Numbered from the stretch's first letter, positions 1 through 9,358 are shown. The stretch: DNA of 64,000 nucleotides from Gilichinskyi gelida (GCA_038040385.1 JBBPII010000005.1:186001-250000); one strand, 5' to 3'. Program-made: numbers and translations. The notes: generated by a model from the sequence alone, not told the origin.

Positions 1-237
1 AACAACATCCGGTTCGCAATCCGCGATACGGGCAGCGGCATCCCGTCCGAGGCCTTCGGGCGGATCTTCGAAAAGTTCGGTCAGCTCGACTCGCGCAACC
101 GGGTCGGCACCGGTCTGGGCCTCGCCTTCTGCAAGCTGGTGGTCGAGGCGCACGGCGGTGGCATCGAAGTCGAGAGCGCGCCGGGGGCGGGAAGCACCTT
201 CTCATTCACCATTCCGCTGGTCGCGCACCGTGAGTGA
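1..237 (+). CDS. Sensor histidine kinase, C-terminal ATPase end (partial)
   Basis: This is the last 78 residues of a histidine kinase; the start lies before the window. The HATPase_c signature is clear: the G1 box reads DTGSGIP, followed by an F box (IFEKFGQ) and the G2 box GTGLGLAFCK, then a GAGSTFSFTIPL end typical of the fold. The kinase would autophosphorylate a histidine that is not visible here. A receiver protein begins 10 bases after its stop codon, so the two probably form a two-component pair. The sensed signal cannot be deduced from this fragment. Confidence 0.9.
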   Translation, partial: NNIRFAIRDTGSGIPSEAFGRIFEKFGQLDSRNRVGTGLGLAFCKLVVEAHGGGIEVESAPGAGSTFSFTIPLVAHRE

Positions 238-247
238 CGTGGCGGTC

Positions 248-697
248 ATGGCGAGGAATCGAATCCTCGTCGCCGAGGATGATGCGTCCATCCTGCGCCT
301 GCTCACCGCCATCCTGCGCCGCGCCGGCTATGAGGTCGATACGGCGACCAACGGCCGCGACGCGATCGAGAGAATCGAGCGGACGCCGTACGACGCGATC
401 GTGCTGGACTTGATGATGCCCGGATCGAGCGGCTTCGATGTACTGGCGCACCTGAAGTTCAGCGACCCGCAACACAAGTTCGTGATCATCATGTCCGCGG
501 CCTCACCCCACATCGTGGCGAATGCGGTCAGCGCCAACGTGTTCGCCGCGCTGCACAAACCGTTCGAAATCGACGACCTGACCGCGGCCGTCAAGGCATG
601 CATCGACGCGGGCGCTCTCACCGTGTCAGCCAGCGGGCGAACGCGAGCCACTGTGGCGTCTGAGCGATCAGGAATCGCAGCGGTTGCGAGACGATGA
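248..697 (+). CDS. Stand-alone response regulator receiver protein
   Basis: A 149-residue CheY-like protein. The acidic pocket (AEDD near residue 10), the phospho-acceptor aspartate in VLDLMMPG and the conserved lysine in LHKPF are all present. No DNA-binding or enzymatic output domain follows; the last 35 residues look unstructured, so the output is probably by protein-protein contact. It starts 10 bases after the upstream kinase stop, suggesting one transcript. ATG at 248 was chosen; a GTG at 230 in the same frame overlaps the kinase stop and cannot be excluded. The 3' end overlaps the convergent membrane-protein gene by 80 bases, an unusually long convergent overlap. Confidence 0.87.
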   Translation: MARNRILVAEDDASILRLLTAILRRAGYEVDTATNGRDAIERIERTPYDAIVLDLMMPGSSGFDVLAHLKFSDPQHKFVIIMSAASPHIVANAVSANVFAALHKPFEIDDLTAAVKACIDAGALTVSASGRTRATVASERSGIAAVARR

Positions 698-1367
698 TGA
701 AGAGTCCGCCCCACAGAAAGGCGCGATGAACACGGCCGTTGCCAAGCCGGTCATAGACCAGGCAGGCAACGATGAACAGGTCCGTCAATCCGAGGAAGGC
801 CAACGGTCCCGCGGCCGCAATCCCCGGAAGGCGGGCGATCGCCGGCGTGAGAATGCTGATCGTGGCCAGCAGCATGAGCCGCTTGTGAGCCGCGCTCCGG
901 CGCCGAAGCCACAGCCCTGCTGCGATCAACGTCGCAAACACGACGAGATCGGCGACCGGAACGACCAGGAACACCAGAGAAGGCGGTCCGTTCGGCGGCG
1001 TGAAACCCCTCCTGGCGGAATCGATCGCGGCCATCAAGCCGATCACCACCATGACCACCGCCAGGACCGCACCGGCGACCCCGAGACGGCGGTGGATGTC
1101 GGTTCGACCGGCTGCCACCAACGTGACCTGGACCAGGAAGAGGATGATCCAGCAGGTGAACACAGCGCCGTGCACGTGGAAAAAGAGCGACAGCGTCCGC
1201 GCCTCGAAGAAGCCCTTCAGAAAGTACGTTCGCGAGAAGCCGGCGAATACGGTGAGAGCGGCGGCGACGGCCATCGCGGCAAAGAAAATGCGGTCGCGGC
1301 GCCAGCGAGGCGCACCCCCGCGCGTGACGACAGGAAGGTCCTCGGCGACTTCGGTTTCTGCGCTCAT
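618..1367 (-). CDS. Seven-helix integral membrane protein of unknown function
   Basis: A 249-residue polytopic membrane protein with about seven hydrophobic segments after a 25-residue charged N-terminus. Histidines occur in helix-adjacent positions (FFHVHGAVF, DIHRRLG, AAHKRLM), a pattern seen in uncharacterised DUF2306-like families that may bind haem or metal, but no function is known to me. It lies between a two-component regulator and a MetE-like gene, convergent with the former and divergent from the latter, so the context gives no clear role. Start ATG at 1367; the next gene on the + strand begins 104 bases away, leaving room for a divergent promoter. Confidence 0.75.
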   Translation of the reverse strand: MSAETEVAEDLPVVTRGGAPRWRRDRIFFAAMAVAAALTVFAGFSRTYFLKGFFEARTLSLFFHVHGAVFTCWIILFLVQVTLVAAGRTDIHRRLGVAGAVLAVVMVVIGLMAAIDSARRGFTPPNGPPSLVFLVVPVADLVVFATLIAAGLWLRRRSAAHKRLMLLATISILTPAIARLPGIAAAGPLAFLGLTDLFIVACLVYDRLGNGRVHRAFLWGGLFIIVSQPLRFLIAQTPQWLAFARWLTR

Positions 1368-1471
1368 GGATCGGATGTGATCGGAGTATCGCCGATATCT
1401 GCCCGCGCGGTCGGGAAGTTGGCGGCGGTTTCGCTATTGCAAAGCGTACTCGTCAGCGAAAGGACGACCGT

Positions 1472-2536
1472 ATGATCAGCATCCCGACTGAGCCGATTGG
1501 AAGCATTCCCCGCCCGCTCGAGCTGATCGACGCGGTCTCGAACGGCAACGCCGACGATCCGGCCCTCGACCCGATGTACGACGCGGCCATCCGCGACACC
1601 ATCGCCCGCTTCGAGGAGACGGGGTCTCCGGTCATCACCGACGGCGAACAGCGGAAGTATCACAACTTCTGGACGTACTCGGTTCATGGACTGACGAACA
1701 CCGCGCCGGACGGCTTCAAGATCCCCTTCTCGGCCGGGCATACCCGCCGGATGCCGCGGCTCACGGCCGGTCCCTTTCGCTACCGGCGCCAGGCCGACAG
1801 TTATCTCGAAGTCGCCCTCCGTTATGCGCACCTGCCGGTGAAGCAGGCCGTCATCTCCCCCTCGGCGCTCAGCCTCATGTACCCCGCCGGCGGAATCGAC
1901 GGCTATTCGCGGGACCAGTTCATCGACGACCTTCTCATCGAGCACGAGACGGAGATCCGGCGGTGCCTGGCGAAGGGAGCGTACAAAGTGCAGATCGACT
2001 TCACCGAGGCGCGGCTGGCGGTCAAGATCGATCCGTCGGGTGATCTGCTCAACAGCTTCATCGACCTGAACAACCTGGCGCTGTCGCGCTTCTCCGCGGA
2101 GGACCGCGCGCGGATCGGCGTGCACACCTGTCCCGGCGGCGACCGCGATTCCACGCACAGCGCCGAAGTCGACTACGCCGATCTGCTCCCGAGCCTCTTT
2201 CAACTGAAGGTGGGGAACTTCTACATCGCGCTGGCCGGCGAGAAAGACCGCGTCCACGTCCTGAAGATCATCCGCAAGTTCCTCAAGCCGGATCAGCGGG
2301 TGTTCGTCGGCGTGGTGGCGCCGATCGATCCGCGCGTGGAGACTCCGGAAGTGGTGCGGGACCGCGTGCTGGAAGCCGCCGAGTACCTTCCGGTCGGGCA
2401 ACTGGGGACCACGGACGATTGCGGCTTCTCCCCCTTCAGCGACGACACCTCGACCACGCGCGAGACCGCGTTCGCCAAGATTCGCGCGCGGGTCCTCGGC
2501 ACAGCTCTGGCAGCGGCAAAGCTCGGAGGCCACTGA
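1472..2536 (+). CDS. MetE-like cobalamin-independent methyltransferase (C-terminal domain type)
   Basis: A 354-residue protein related to the C-terminal catalytic barrel of cobalamin-independent methionine synthase (MetE/UROD-like fold). It opens with TEPIGSIPRP, typical of stand-alone members. The HTCPGGD segment supplies the His-x-Cys zinc ligand pair and TDDCGFSPF the late Cys ligand that activates a thiol in MetE. At about 350 residues it lacks the N-terminal half of MetE, so it belongs with the short core-type proteins, whose methyl donor is usually not the polyglutamyl folate. Substrate is unknown. The next gene starts 3 bases after the stop, indicating co-transcription with a hybrid kinase, which is an odd pairing. 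Confidence 0.8.
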   Translation: MISIPTEPIGSIPRPLELIDAVSNGNADDPALDPMYDAAIRDTIARFEETGSPVITDGEQRKYHNFWTYSVHGLTNTAPDGFKIPFSAGHTRRMPRLTAGPFRYRRQADSYLEVALRYAHLPVKQAVISPSALSLMYPAGGIDGYSRDQFIDDLLIEHETEIRRCLAKGAYKVQIDFTEARLAVKIDPSGDLLNSFIDLNNLALSRFSAEDRARIGVHTCPGGDRDSTHSAEVDYADLLPSLFQLKVGNFYIALAGEKDRVHVLKIIRKFLKPDQRVFVGVVAPIDPRVETPEVVRDRVLEAAEYLPVGQLGTTDDCGFSPFSDDTSTTRETAFAKIRARVLGTALAAAKLGGH

Positions 2537-2539
2537 CCG

Positions 2540-4222
2540 GTGCAACAACCGCACGACAACGAAGACGAGCTGCTTCGCTCGGTCGCCATTCAGAACGCGC
2601 AGAGCATTCTCCTCGCCCGCCAGCGCGCCGAGCAGGAGCTGGTCGCGGCGAAGGAAGCGCTGGAGTTGCGGACGGCGGAACTGGAGCGGGCGAATGCGCT
2701 CATCCGCACCATCGCCGAGAACGCCGCGTCATGCCTGTTGATGCTCGACGAGCGGGGCATCGCCACCTACATGAATCCGGCGGCGATCGAAGAGACCGGT
2801 TACGCGCTGGAGGAGTTCGCGAAGGCGCCCCTTCACGACGTTCTCCACGCGCCGGCCGAGCGCGGCGGTCATTCCGCCGCCACTTGTCCCATCCGCAACG
2901 CGCGCGAGCGCCTGCAGCCGCTCAAGCAACACCGCGACCTCTTCGTGAGAAAGGACGGCTCGACGTTCCCCGTCTCCTGCTCGCTTTCGCCCCTGCAGCG
3001 GGACGGCCGCCAGGCCGGCGCCGTCCTCGAGTTCCGCGATATCACCGACGAGCATCTCGCGCAGAAGGCGCTCGAAGACGCCAGCCGCAGGAAGGATCAA
3101 TTCCTCGCCACCCTCTCCCACGAGCTGCGCACCCCGATGACGGCGGTCCTCGGCTGGGCGCGGATGCTCAAGCTGGGCCTCTCGGAAAGTGAAGCGCGCG
3201 AAGCGATCGACGCGATCGAAAAGAGCGCGGAGATCCAGGCCCAGCTCATCGATGACGTGCTGGACGTCTCGCGGGTCGCGGCGGGGAAGATGACGTTCAA
3301 CCCCGTGCCGGTCGACGCCGGCGTCGTGCTGCGCGCGGCGATGACCACCGTCCACCCGGCCGCCGCGGCGAAGGGGATCGAGATCCTGGCCAGCATCCCG
3401 CCGCGCGTTCCCTGCGTGCTGGGCGACGAGGGACGCCTGCAGCAGGTCATCTGGAACCTCCTCTCGAATGCCGTGAAATTCACGCCGAGAGACGGCACCA
3501 TCACCATCCGCATCGCGCCGGCCGGCGCCATCCTGCGCCTCACCGTGCAGGACACCGGCAAAGGGATCGAGCCCGGCTATCTCCCGCACGTCTTCGAGCC
3601 GTTCAGTCAGGAAGACGAGTCGATGACCCGGTCGCACGAAGGCATCGGCCTCGGGCTCTCGATCGTCCGGTCGCTGGTGGAGCTCCACGGCGGCCGCATC
3701 CGCGCCGCCAGCGAGGGGCCGGGACGAGGGGCGACGTTCACTGTCGAGCTACCAATCATCGAATCGACGCCTCCGGTCAAAGACGGCGCACCGAAGGCGA
3801 CTCCCTCGATTGCTCCGCTCTCGGAAGGGGCCGGCCTGTCGAAGTTGAACGGCATGCGCGTTCTGGTGATCGACGACCAGGAATTCACGCGCAACCTCGT
3901 GGCGGCGATCCTCCGCCGCGCCGAGGCCGACGTCCACATGGCCAGCTCCGTCCGTGAGGGACTGGAGCAGTTCCGCACCGCCTCCGCCGACGTGGTGGTC
4001 TGCGATCTGGCCATGCCCGGGGAAGACGGCTTCGCGTTCATGCGTGCCGTCCGCGCGCTTCCGAATCCGTCGAACACAACGCCGGTCATCGCCCTCACCG
4101 CATTCGGACGGCCCGAGGACCGGCAGCACGCGCTGGCCGCGGGGTTCGATCAGTATCTGAAGAAACCGATCGACCCCGAGGAGCTCGCATCGACGGTGCT
4201 CGCCTGCCGACGTCGGAGCTGA
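2540..4222 (+). CDS. PAS hybrid sensor histidine kinase with C-terminal receiver
   Basis: A 560-residue soluble hybrid kinase. Residues 15-55 are a helical coiled-coil, 55-170 a PAS domain, and the HisKA helix carries the phospho-accepting His194 in TLSHELRTPM. The HATPase domain shows NLLSNAVKF, DTGKGIEP and GIGLGLSIV boxes. The tail from about residue 425 is a receiver with IDDQE, the acceptor Asp in VVCDLAMPG and Lys in LKKPI. There are no membrane helices, so it senses a cytoplasmic signal through PAS. It starts with GTG three bases after the MetE-like gene. No DNA-binding partner is adjacent; the receiver probably relays to a regulator elsewhere. Confidence 0.9.
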   Translation: MQQPHDNEDELLRSVAIQNAQSILLARQRAEQELVAAKEALELRTAELERANALIRTIAENAASCLLMLDERGIATYMNPAAIEETGYALEEFAKAPLHDVLHAPAERGGHSAATCPIRNARERLQPLKQHRDLFVRKDGSTFPVSCSLSPLQRDGRQAGAVLEFRDITDEHLAQKALEDASRRKDQFLATLSHELRTPMTAVLGWARMLKLGLSESEAREAIDAIEKSAEIQAQLIDDVLDVSRVAAGKMTFNPVPVDAGVVLRAAMTTVHPAAAAKGIEILASIPPRVPCVLGDEGRLQQVIWNLLSNAVKFTPRDGTITIRIAPAGAILRLTVQDTGKGIEPGYLPHVFEPFSQEDESMTRSHEGIGLGLSIVRSLVELHGGRIRAASEGPGRGATFTVELPIIESTPPVKDGAPKATPSIAPLSEGAGLSKLNGMRVLVIDDQEFTRNLVAAILRRAEADVHMASSVREGLEQFRTASADVVVCDLAMPGEDGFAFMRAVRALPNPSNTTPVIALTAFGRPEDRQHALAAGFDQYLKKPIDPEELASTVLACRRRS

Positions 4223-4225
4223 CGA

Positions 4226-4255
4226 GTTGATCCCGCGCGCCAGCGCGGGATCAAC
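4226..4255. terminator. Perfect 13-bp hairpin between convergent genes
   Basis: GTTGATCCCGCGC (4226-4238) is perfectly complementary to 4243-4255 across a four-base loop. It sits four bases after the stop of the hybrid kinase and 11 bases before the stop of the convergent ice-binding-like gene, where a shared bidirectional terminator is expected. There is no T-tract, so termination may depend on another factor, or the hairpin may protect 3' ends. Confidence 0.6.
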
Positions 4256-4265
4256 TGAAACGGCG

Positions 4266-5099
4266 TTACGCCGAGGCCCGCCTCAAGACGAACACGCCCG
4301 CGGCGGCGAAGAACAGCATGAGCATCGTCAGCGAGACGTAGTCGAGTGCCGGAATATCAGGCCCACGCGCACCCGGGGTGGGGACGTTGGAGGCGCATCC
4401 CCCGATCGTGTTGCCGCCGGAGCCCGCCATCGTCACCGCACCCGTCGCACCTGTTCCCGCCAGGATCCTGCCGGTCACGTTGGCACCGGACCCTACGGTG
4501 ATGCTTGCATCCGCGATGACCGTTCCACGAAAGCTGACTCCGTTGAGGGTCGCGGAGGTGCCAACCCGCCAGTACACGTTGCAAGGGTCAGCCGTACCAA
4601 TGACATTCGAGAGAGTGTTGGCGGTGAGCGCGCTATTCACGTTGAAAACGAAGATCCCTCCACCGTTGAGAGTAAGGGTTCCGCTGGACGCCAAATCGGC
4701 CGCTCCTCCCGCAAATGAATAGATGCCTGTGGTGAGCACCTGACCGTTCAGTTGCGCAGGGAGCACCGTACCGGGCCCCTGAGCGGCCAGAAAGTTGTAC
4801 GCGGCGATGGCAGAAGTATGAGCCTGCTGCACGGTCAAATCATTCGTGAGGTGCAGGACAAACGGAGGAAGCACGGTGGAAGGTGGAAAGTTCGTAATCG
4901 AGGCAGTTGGAGAAGAACCGACGTCTCCATTGACGACGGTGCCCGAGCCGGTGGAGCCAGTCACCGCCGAGTTACCCAAGGCTCCAAATCGCTGCCATAT
5001 GCCCGGTGGCGGTGCTGTCTGGGCCAGCGCAGAGAACGGGACGAAAAGAAATGCCGCGATCCCGACGATCGCGAGGAGGACGCTGTCCTTTCGCTTCAT
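4266..5099 (-). CDS. Secreted DUF3494 ice-binding-like protein with C-terminal anchor
   Basis: A 277-residue exported protein: a Sec signal peptide ends about residue 26 (FSALAQTAP), then a DUF3494-type beta-solenoid with the family's typical motifs (FGALGNSAVT at the start, TGIYSF, GGIFVFNVNSAL, VYWRVGTSATL, FRGTVIADASI, GRILAGTGATGAVTM). This family contains ice-binding proteins and adhesin modules; many environmental members have no shown ice activity. The C-terminus has a Pro-rich spacer, a hydrophobic segment (MLMLFFAAAGVFVL) and a final RRASA, resembling exosortase or rhombosortase-type sorting tails. It is transcribed alone, with an SD-like AAAGGAG before the ATG. Whether it binds ice cannot be judged from sequence. 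Confidence 0.88.
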   Translation of the reverse strand: MKRKDSVLLAIVGIAAFLFVPFSALAQTAPPPGIWQRFGALGNSAVTGSTGSGTVVNGDVGSSPTASITNFPPSTVLPPFVLHLTNDLTVQQAHTSAIAAYNFLAAQGPGTVLPAQLNGQVLTTGIYSFAGGAADLASSGTLTLNGGGIFVFNVNSALTANTLSNVIGTADPCNVYWRVGTSATLNGVSFRGTVIADASITVGSGANVTGRILAGTGATGAVTMAGSGGNTIGGCASNVPTPGARGPDIPALDYVSLTMLMLFFAAAGVFVLRRASA

Positions 5100-5151
5100 A
5101 GTGAATCTCCTTTCACAGACGAGAATGGTTATTCTACACTTCCGGCGGTTT

Positions 5152-5412
5152 TCAGAACTTGACTTCCTGACTGGCTGCCCTCACGTTGCACGATTCGCAG
5201 AGCCATCCGTGAGCGGTGAGCTTGAAGGGTGCGTCGTTCTCGTCACGGAAGAGCGTTCGGGTCTCGCGGCACCAGTCGCATCGTACTACGTGCGGGTTCC
5301 CGAAATCAGGGTTCGCCCGGAGGATGCCCGCGGCCACTTCTTTCTCATCGGCGAGCAGATCGTCGCTGCGAAGAACTCTGCCGGCCGTGTCTCGAACGAT
5401 CTGTCTGGTCAT
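5152..5412 (-). CDS. Small zinc-ribbon-like protein downstream of the CheB-CheR kinase
   Basis: An 86-residue acidic protein with two Cys pairs, CDWC and CESC, spaced about 25 residues apart, which should form a single zinc-binding ribbon. Its ATG overlaps the stop codon of the upstream 1268-residue sensor gene (ATGA arrangement), so the two are translationally coupled. No known family is recognised. A plausible role is a small partner or adaptor of the large sensor, but nothing in the sequence shows this directly. Confidence 0.7.
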   Translation of the reverse strand: MTRQIVRDTAGRVLRSDDLLADEKEVAAGILRANPDFGNPHVVRCDWCRETRTLFRDENDAPFKLTAHGWLCESCNVRAASQEVKF

Positions 5413-8400
5413 GCGGTCCTCCGCGAATTGCCCGACCTGCGCTCGGACCGTTTGGAGTTCGTCCCGGGTACTGGAAGGGGGTCGCAGAGGGGCAAGGTGA
5501 CGGTGAACGTCGCGCCGCGGTCAATGCCGGGACTCTCGACGCCCGCCGTCCCTCCGTGGAGCTTGACGATCTGCGCGACGATCGACAAACCGATTCCCAG
5601 TCCCGGCCTGTGACTGCCGCTCGGATCGGCCTGACGGTACAGCTCGAAGACGTGCGGCACGAAGCCGGCGTCGATGCCGGCGCCGGTATCGGTCACCGAC
5701 AACCGCGCATCGTTGCCGTCCTGCTCGAGCCGGACGATGATTTCGCCTTCGTTGGGCGTGAACTTGATGGCGTTGCTCAATAGATTCCACACCACCTGCA
5801 TCAAACGCACCTGATCGCCGCGCACCGGCGCGGGATCGAGCGCGAGTTGCAAGCGGACCTGGATCCCGCGCTCGGTCGCGCCGAGGGCGGTGATGGCCAG
5901 GGCCGACCGGACCACGGCCGCCAGATCGATGTCCACCATCTCCAGCCTCAACTTCTGCTCGCGAATCCGCGCCACGTCGAGCAGGTCTTCGATGAACACC
6001 CGCAGGAGGTTGGCGCTCTCGTCGATGCGAGCGAGGGCTTCACCGCTCATGTCCGGATCCCGGGTCGCCAATTGCACCCATCCGATGATCGAGGTCAGCG
6101 GCGTCCGCAGCTCGTGCGCGACGGTCCCCAGGAAGGCGTCCTTGTAGCGGTTCGCGCTCTCCGCCTCGCGGAACAGCAGGGCCGTATCGATGGCCACCGC
6201 CGCGCGCTGCGACAACTCCTCGGCGAGCTGCAGGTCGGCGGCTTCGTACCGCCGCCGCGACGAGGAAAACGTCATCGTGCCCAGCACCTTGTCGCGGACC
6301 ATCAAAGGAACGCTGATCAATGACCGGACGCCCAGCGCCTCGATGAGCTGGGTGACCTTCGCCTCCGGCTGGCTCCCGGAGAGCTTGTATCCCGCGATAT
6401 CGCTCAGAAGCACCGACTTGCGCAGCCGCAGCGCCTGCGGCGCGCCCGGCGCGCGCTCCGGTTCGCTGAACGCCACTTCCTGGAACTGCATCGCCAGATC
6501 GCGCAACACGGGGTTGGCGTGCGAGACCGTGAGGTGGCGGATGGAGCCGTCGTCGTTGACCAGATCGACGGCGCACCAGTCGGCAAACGCCGCCGTCGAT
6601 AAATGAGTCAGAGACTTCAGGGTCGTCTCGTAGTCGAGCGACGACGCCAGCAGCACGCTGGCCTGCGACTGCATCGTCGCGGCATGGGTAGCCTCCTCAG
6701 CGACGATGACGCTCCGCTTCAACTCGTTGATGTCGAGGATGGCGACGATCGCGCCGTCGATTTTTCCTCCCCAGGTGCGGTAAGCGCGAATGCGCAGCAG
6801 GCGCCAGTTGCCCGCCGCGTCCTGGACTTCGACGTCGGCCGAGTCGGCCGTTTCCATGACCACCCCGGCGAGCTTCTCGAGATGCGGGATGTCGATGGCC
6901 GACCTCGCCTCGCGGAGGGGGCGCCCGATGGCGTCGGGACGCAGGCCGAGCAGCGTGCCGGCGGTGAGGTTGAACCGCCGGACAGCCAGGTCGAGGCCGA
7001 CGAAGAGGATCGGGATCTCCACGGCGCTCAACAGGTTCTCGATGTCGTCGTTCATCAGCACCAGCCCCGCGTTGCGGAGCTGGAGCTCGTCGTTGAGCGT
7101 ACTCAATTCCTCGTTCGCCGACTGGAGCTCTTCCTTGGCCGTCTCCAGCTCCTCGTTGGTGCTGCGCAGCTCCTCGTCGCTCGACTGCGCCTCCTCCGCC
7201 GCGGCGGAGGCCTCGCCGGACTCCCGCTCGCGATCGTCGAGGGCGGCGGCCAGCGCGTGACGCAGACCGTCGATCTCCGTCCGCTCGGCCGCGGACGGCG
7301 CGTTCGACGTCGCCGGCGCGGGAAGGCTGCGGAAGATGATCCAGCAGCGGCCGGCGGATGGAATCACTTCGAACGCCACGCCGCGGTGAAGGTCGCCATC
7401 CATCACCGGAATGTCGTTGCTGGCCACGGCGATCTGTTCGCGGACCGCGCGGCGGACGGCGGGCCGCAGCTCGGCCAGGATCTCGTGATGCCGGACCATG
7501 TGGAAGAGGTTGAGCGACGCGTCTCCCGGTTCCAGGGCGATGAAGGGAGCGATGTCGCCGCGCACGCGGGTGATCTCCATCTGCTGGTCGACGAGCACGC
7601 CGCATGGAGCGAGATGGGCGGCCAGGAATGTATCGTCCTCATCGGGCGGGACGCTTCCAGCGCGCCGCGCCTCCGGCGCGGAAGTCACCGCGGCGAGGCT
7701 CGACTGCGGTGACCGAGGGCCGACGTCGAACGTGGCCAGCGCGGCCGGTACGAGACGCTTGCGATAGATCAGCGGCTTGGTGGACACGGCGGTCAGCTCA
7801 TTCGTCGTGGCCCGGAGATTCTCCGAGCTTCCCAGCATCAGGAATCCACCCAACGCGATCGCGTACTGCAGGAGGGCCACCGCTTTCTTCTGCAGCTCCG
7901 GGTCGAAATAGATCAGGACGTTGCAGCAGGTCACCAGATCGATTCTGGAGTACGGCGGATCGCGTGTCACATCGTGCTCGGCGAAGACGCAGAGATCCCG
8001 CAGTTCGGTGGCGATCTCGTAGCCGCCCGGCGCCGGCATGAAGAATCGCGCCAGCCGCTTCGGCGCCACGCCGCTCAGGGCGTGCGGCGAGTAGAGCGCG
8101 GCGCGCGCCTTCCTGAGCGACTGCTCATTGATGTCGGTCCCATAGATCACGATCTGCGCCGGGTTGGGACTGCCGTCGAGGAACTCGAGCAGGGTCATGG
8201 CCAGCGAGTACACCTCCTCGCCCGTCGAGCAGCCCGCCACCCAGATCCGCAGGCTGTCCTTGGCGCCGCGGTTCTGCACCAGCGCGGGAAAAACAGTCGT
8301 CTTGAGGGCCTCGAAACGCGCCGGCTCGCGAAAGAACGAGGTCACGCCGATCAGCAGATCCTGGTACAGCGTCTCGACGGCCGCGCCGTCTTTCTCGAGG

Positions 8401-9215
8401 GAATCGGCGTAGCTGCTCAAGCCGTCGTGATTCCCGAGCAGGACGCGCCTCAGGATGCGCCGCTCGATGGTGGCGCGTTTGAAGTGGCTGAAATCGACCG
8501 GATGGCTGACGCGCAGCAATTGAAGGACGCGGCCGAACGCCTCGTCGGCCGGCTGGCCCGGCCGGTCGTCTTCCGCCTGCGCGTCGCCGCGGGCGATGCT
8601 CACCAGCCGTTCGGCGATGCCGGCGGGCGGCAGTACGAAGTCCGCCGCCGCGGCGGCGGCACGCGGCATGACGTCGAATTTGGCGGTTTCGGGACTCTGA
8701 GCGAACGTCATCCCTCCGGCGTCGCGAATGGCCCGCAGCCCGAGGGCTCCGTCCGCGTCGTTGCCGGAAAGCACCACGCCGACCGCGTCGCGCTCGCGAT
8801 CTTTCGCCAGCGAGAAGAAGAAACAATCCAGCGGCCGATGCGGCACCTTCGGCGATCGGGGCACCGCTCGCAGGACGTCGCCCTCGACGGTCAGCTCGGT
8901 ATCGGGCGTGATCACGTAGACGTGGTCGCGCTCGATCCGCATCCCGTCGGCCACCTCTTGCACGGGAATCGCCGACGCGCCGGTGAGGATGTCGACCAGC
9001 ATGCTGTCGTGGCGGGGATCGAGGTGCTGAATCAGCACGAAGGCCAGCCCGGTCTCGACCGGGATGGCGGAGACGAGATCGATGAAGGCGTCGAGACCTC
9101 CGGCCGATGCGCCGATTCCGACGACGCGGACGACGGCGGCCTCGCGGCCGGCGCGGTCGTCAGACAGGACCGACGGATCCTGTTTCAGCTTGGGCGGAGG
9201 GCTGGGCGCCATCAA
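5409..9215 (-). CDS. CheB-CheR-PAS-GAF sensor histidine kinase fusion
   Basis: A 1268-residue soluble fusion. The N-terminal CheB methylesterase domain keeps its triad (Ser37 in GIGASAGG, His64 in IQHLDP, Asp155 in SGNDADG). A CheR methyltransferase domain follows (about 235-490), with the SAM-binding AGCSTGEE and YGTDIN motifs. Residues about 640-710 form a long coiled coil (repeated EELxSxNEEL heptads), then a PAS domain, a GAF domain (about 860-1005), HisKA (VAHELRTPLTS) and HATPase (NLLSNAIKF, DTGAGID, GIGLSIV). It has no receiver on CheB, unlike chemotaxis CheB. Such proteins link methyl-transfer chemistry to a kinase, with partners mostly unknown. It is divergent from the XRE-type regulator operon and co-transcribed with a zinc-ribbon protein. 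Confidence 0.92.
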   Translation of the reverse strand: MMAPSPPPKLKQDPSVLSDDRAGREAAVVRVVGIGASAGGLDAFIDLVSAIPVETGLAFVLIQHLDPRHDSMLVDILTGASAIPVQEVADGMRIERDHVYVITPDTELTVEGDVLRAVPRSPKVPHRPLDCFFFSLAKDRERDAVGVVLSGNDADGALGLRAIRDAGGMTFAQSPETAKFDVMPRAAAAAADFVLPPAGIAERLVSIARGDAQAEDDRPGQPADEAFGRVLQLLRVSHPVDFSHFKRATIERRILRRVLLGNHDGLSSYADSLEKDGAAVETLYQDLLIGVTSFFREPARFEALKTTVFPALVQNRGAKDSLRIWVAGCSTGEEVYSLAMTLLEFLDGSPNPAQIVIYGTDINEQSLRKARAALYSPHALSGVAPKRLARFFMPAPGGYEIATELRDLCVFAEHDVTRDPPYSRIDLVTCCNVLIYFDPELQKKAVALLQYAIALGGFLMLGSSENLRATTNELTAVSTKPLIYRKRLVPAALATFDVGPRSPQSSLAAVTSAPEARRAGSVPPDEDDTFLAAHLAPCGVLVDQQMEITRVRGDIAPFIALEPGDASLNLFHMVRHHEILAELRPAVRRAVREQIAVASNDIPVMDGDLHRGVAFEVIPSAGRCWIIFRSLPAPATSNAPSAAERTEIDGLRHALAAALDDRERESGEASAAAEEAQSSDEELRSTNEELETAKEELQSANEELSTLNDELQLRNAGLVLMNDDIENLLSAVEIPILFVGLDLAVRRFNLTAGTLLGLRPDAIGRPLREARSAIDIPHLEKLAGVVMETADSADVEVQDAAGNWRLLRIRAYRTWGGKIDGAIVAILDINELKRSVIVAEEATHAATMQSQASVLLASSLDYETTLKSLTHLSTAAFADWCAVDLVNDDGSIRHLTVSHANPVLRDLAMQFQEVAFSEPERAPGAPQALRLRKSVLLSDIAGYKLSGSQPEAKVTQLIEALGVRSLISVPLMVRDKVLGTMTFSSSRRRYEAADLQLAEELSQRAAVAIDTALLFREAESANRYKDAFLGTVAHELRTPLTSIIGWVQLATRDPDMSGEALARIDESANLLRVFIEDLLDVARIREQKLRLEMVDIDLAAVVRSALAITALGATERGIQVRLQLALDPAPVRGDQVRLMQVVWNLLSNAIKFTPNEGEIIVRLEQDGNDARLSVTDTGAGIDAGFVPHVFELYRQADPSGSHRPGLGIGLSIVAQIVKLHGGTAGVESPGIDRGATFTVTLPLCDPLPVPGTNSKRSERRSGNSRRTA

Positions 9216-9358
9216 CTCGCATCCTTTCGGGATACCCGTCTGAGGATGTCGGCGGTCGAACGCGCGCGGCTGCCTGGAGCGGCAGCAACTCGTGCGCGCC
9301 TGTCGCGACCGGCTAGATCAGGCGTGTACGGAAGTAACGCGTTGGAGCATACGCCGAT

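Noticed and set aside
158..247. An ATG at 158 for the receiver protein, adding 30 residues
   Set aside because: This part overlaps the coding end of the kinase and reads as basic, out-of-frame sequence; the receiver fold begins at 248.
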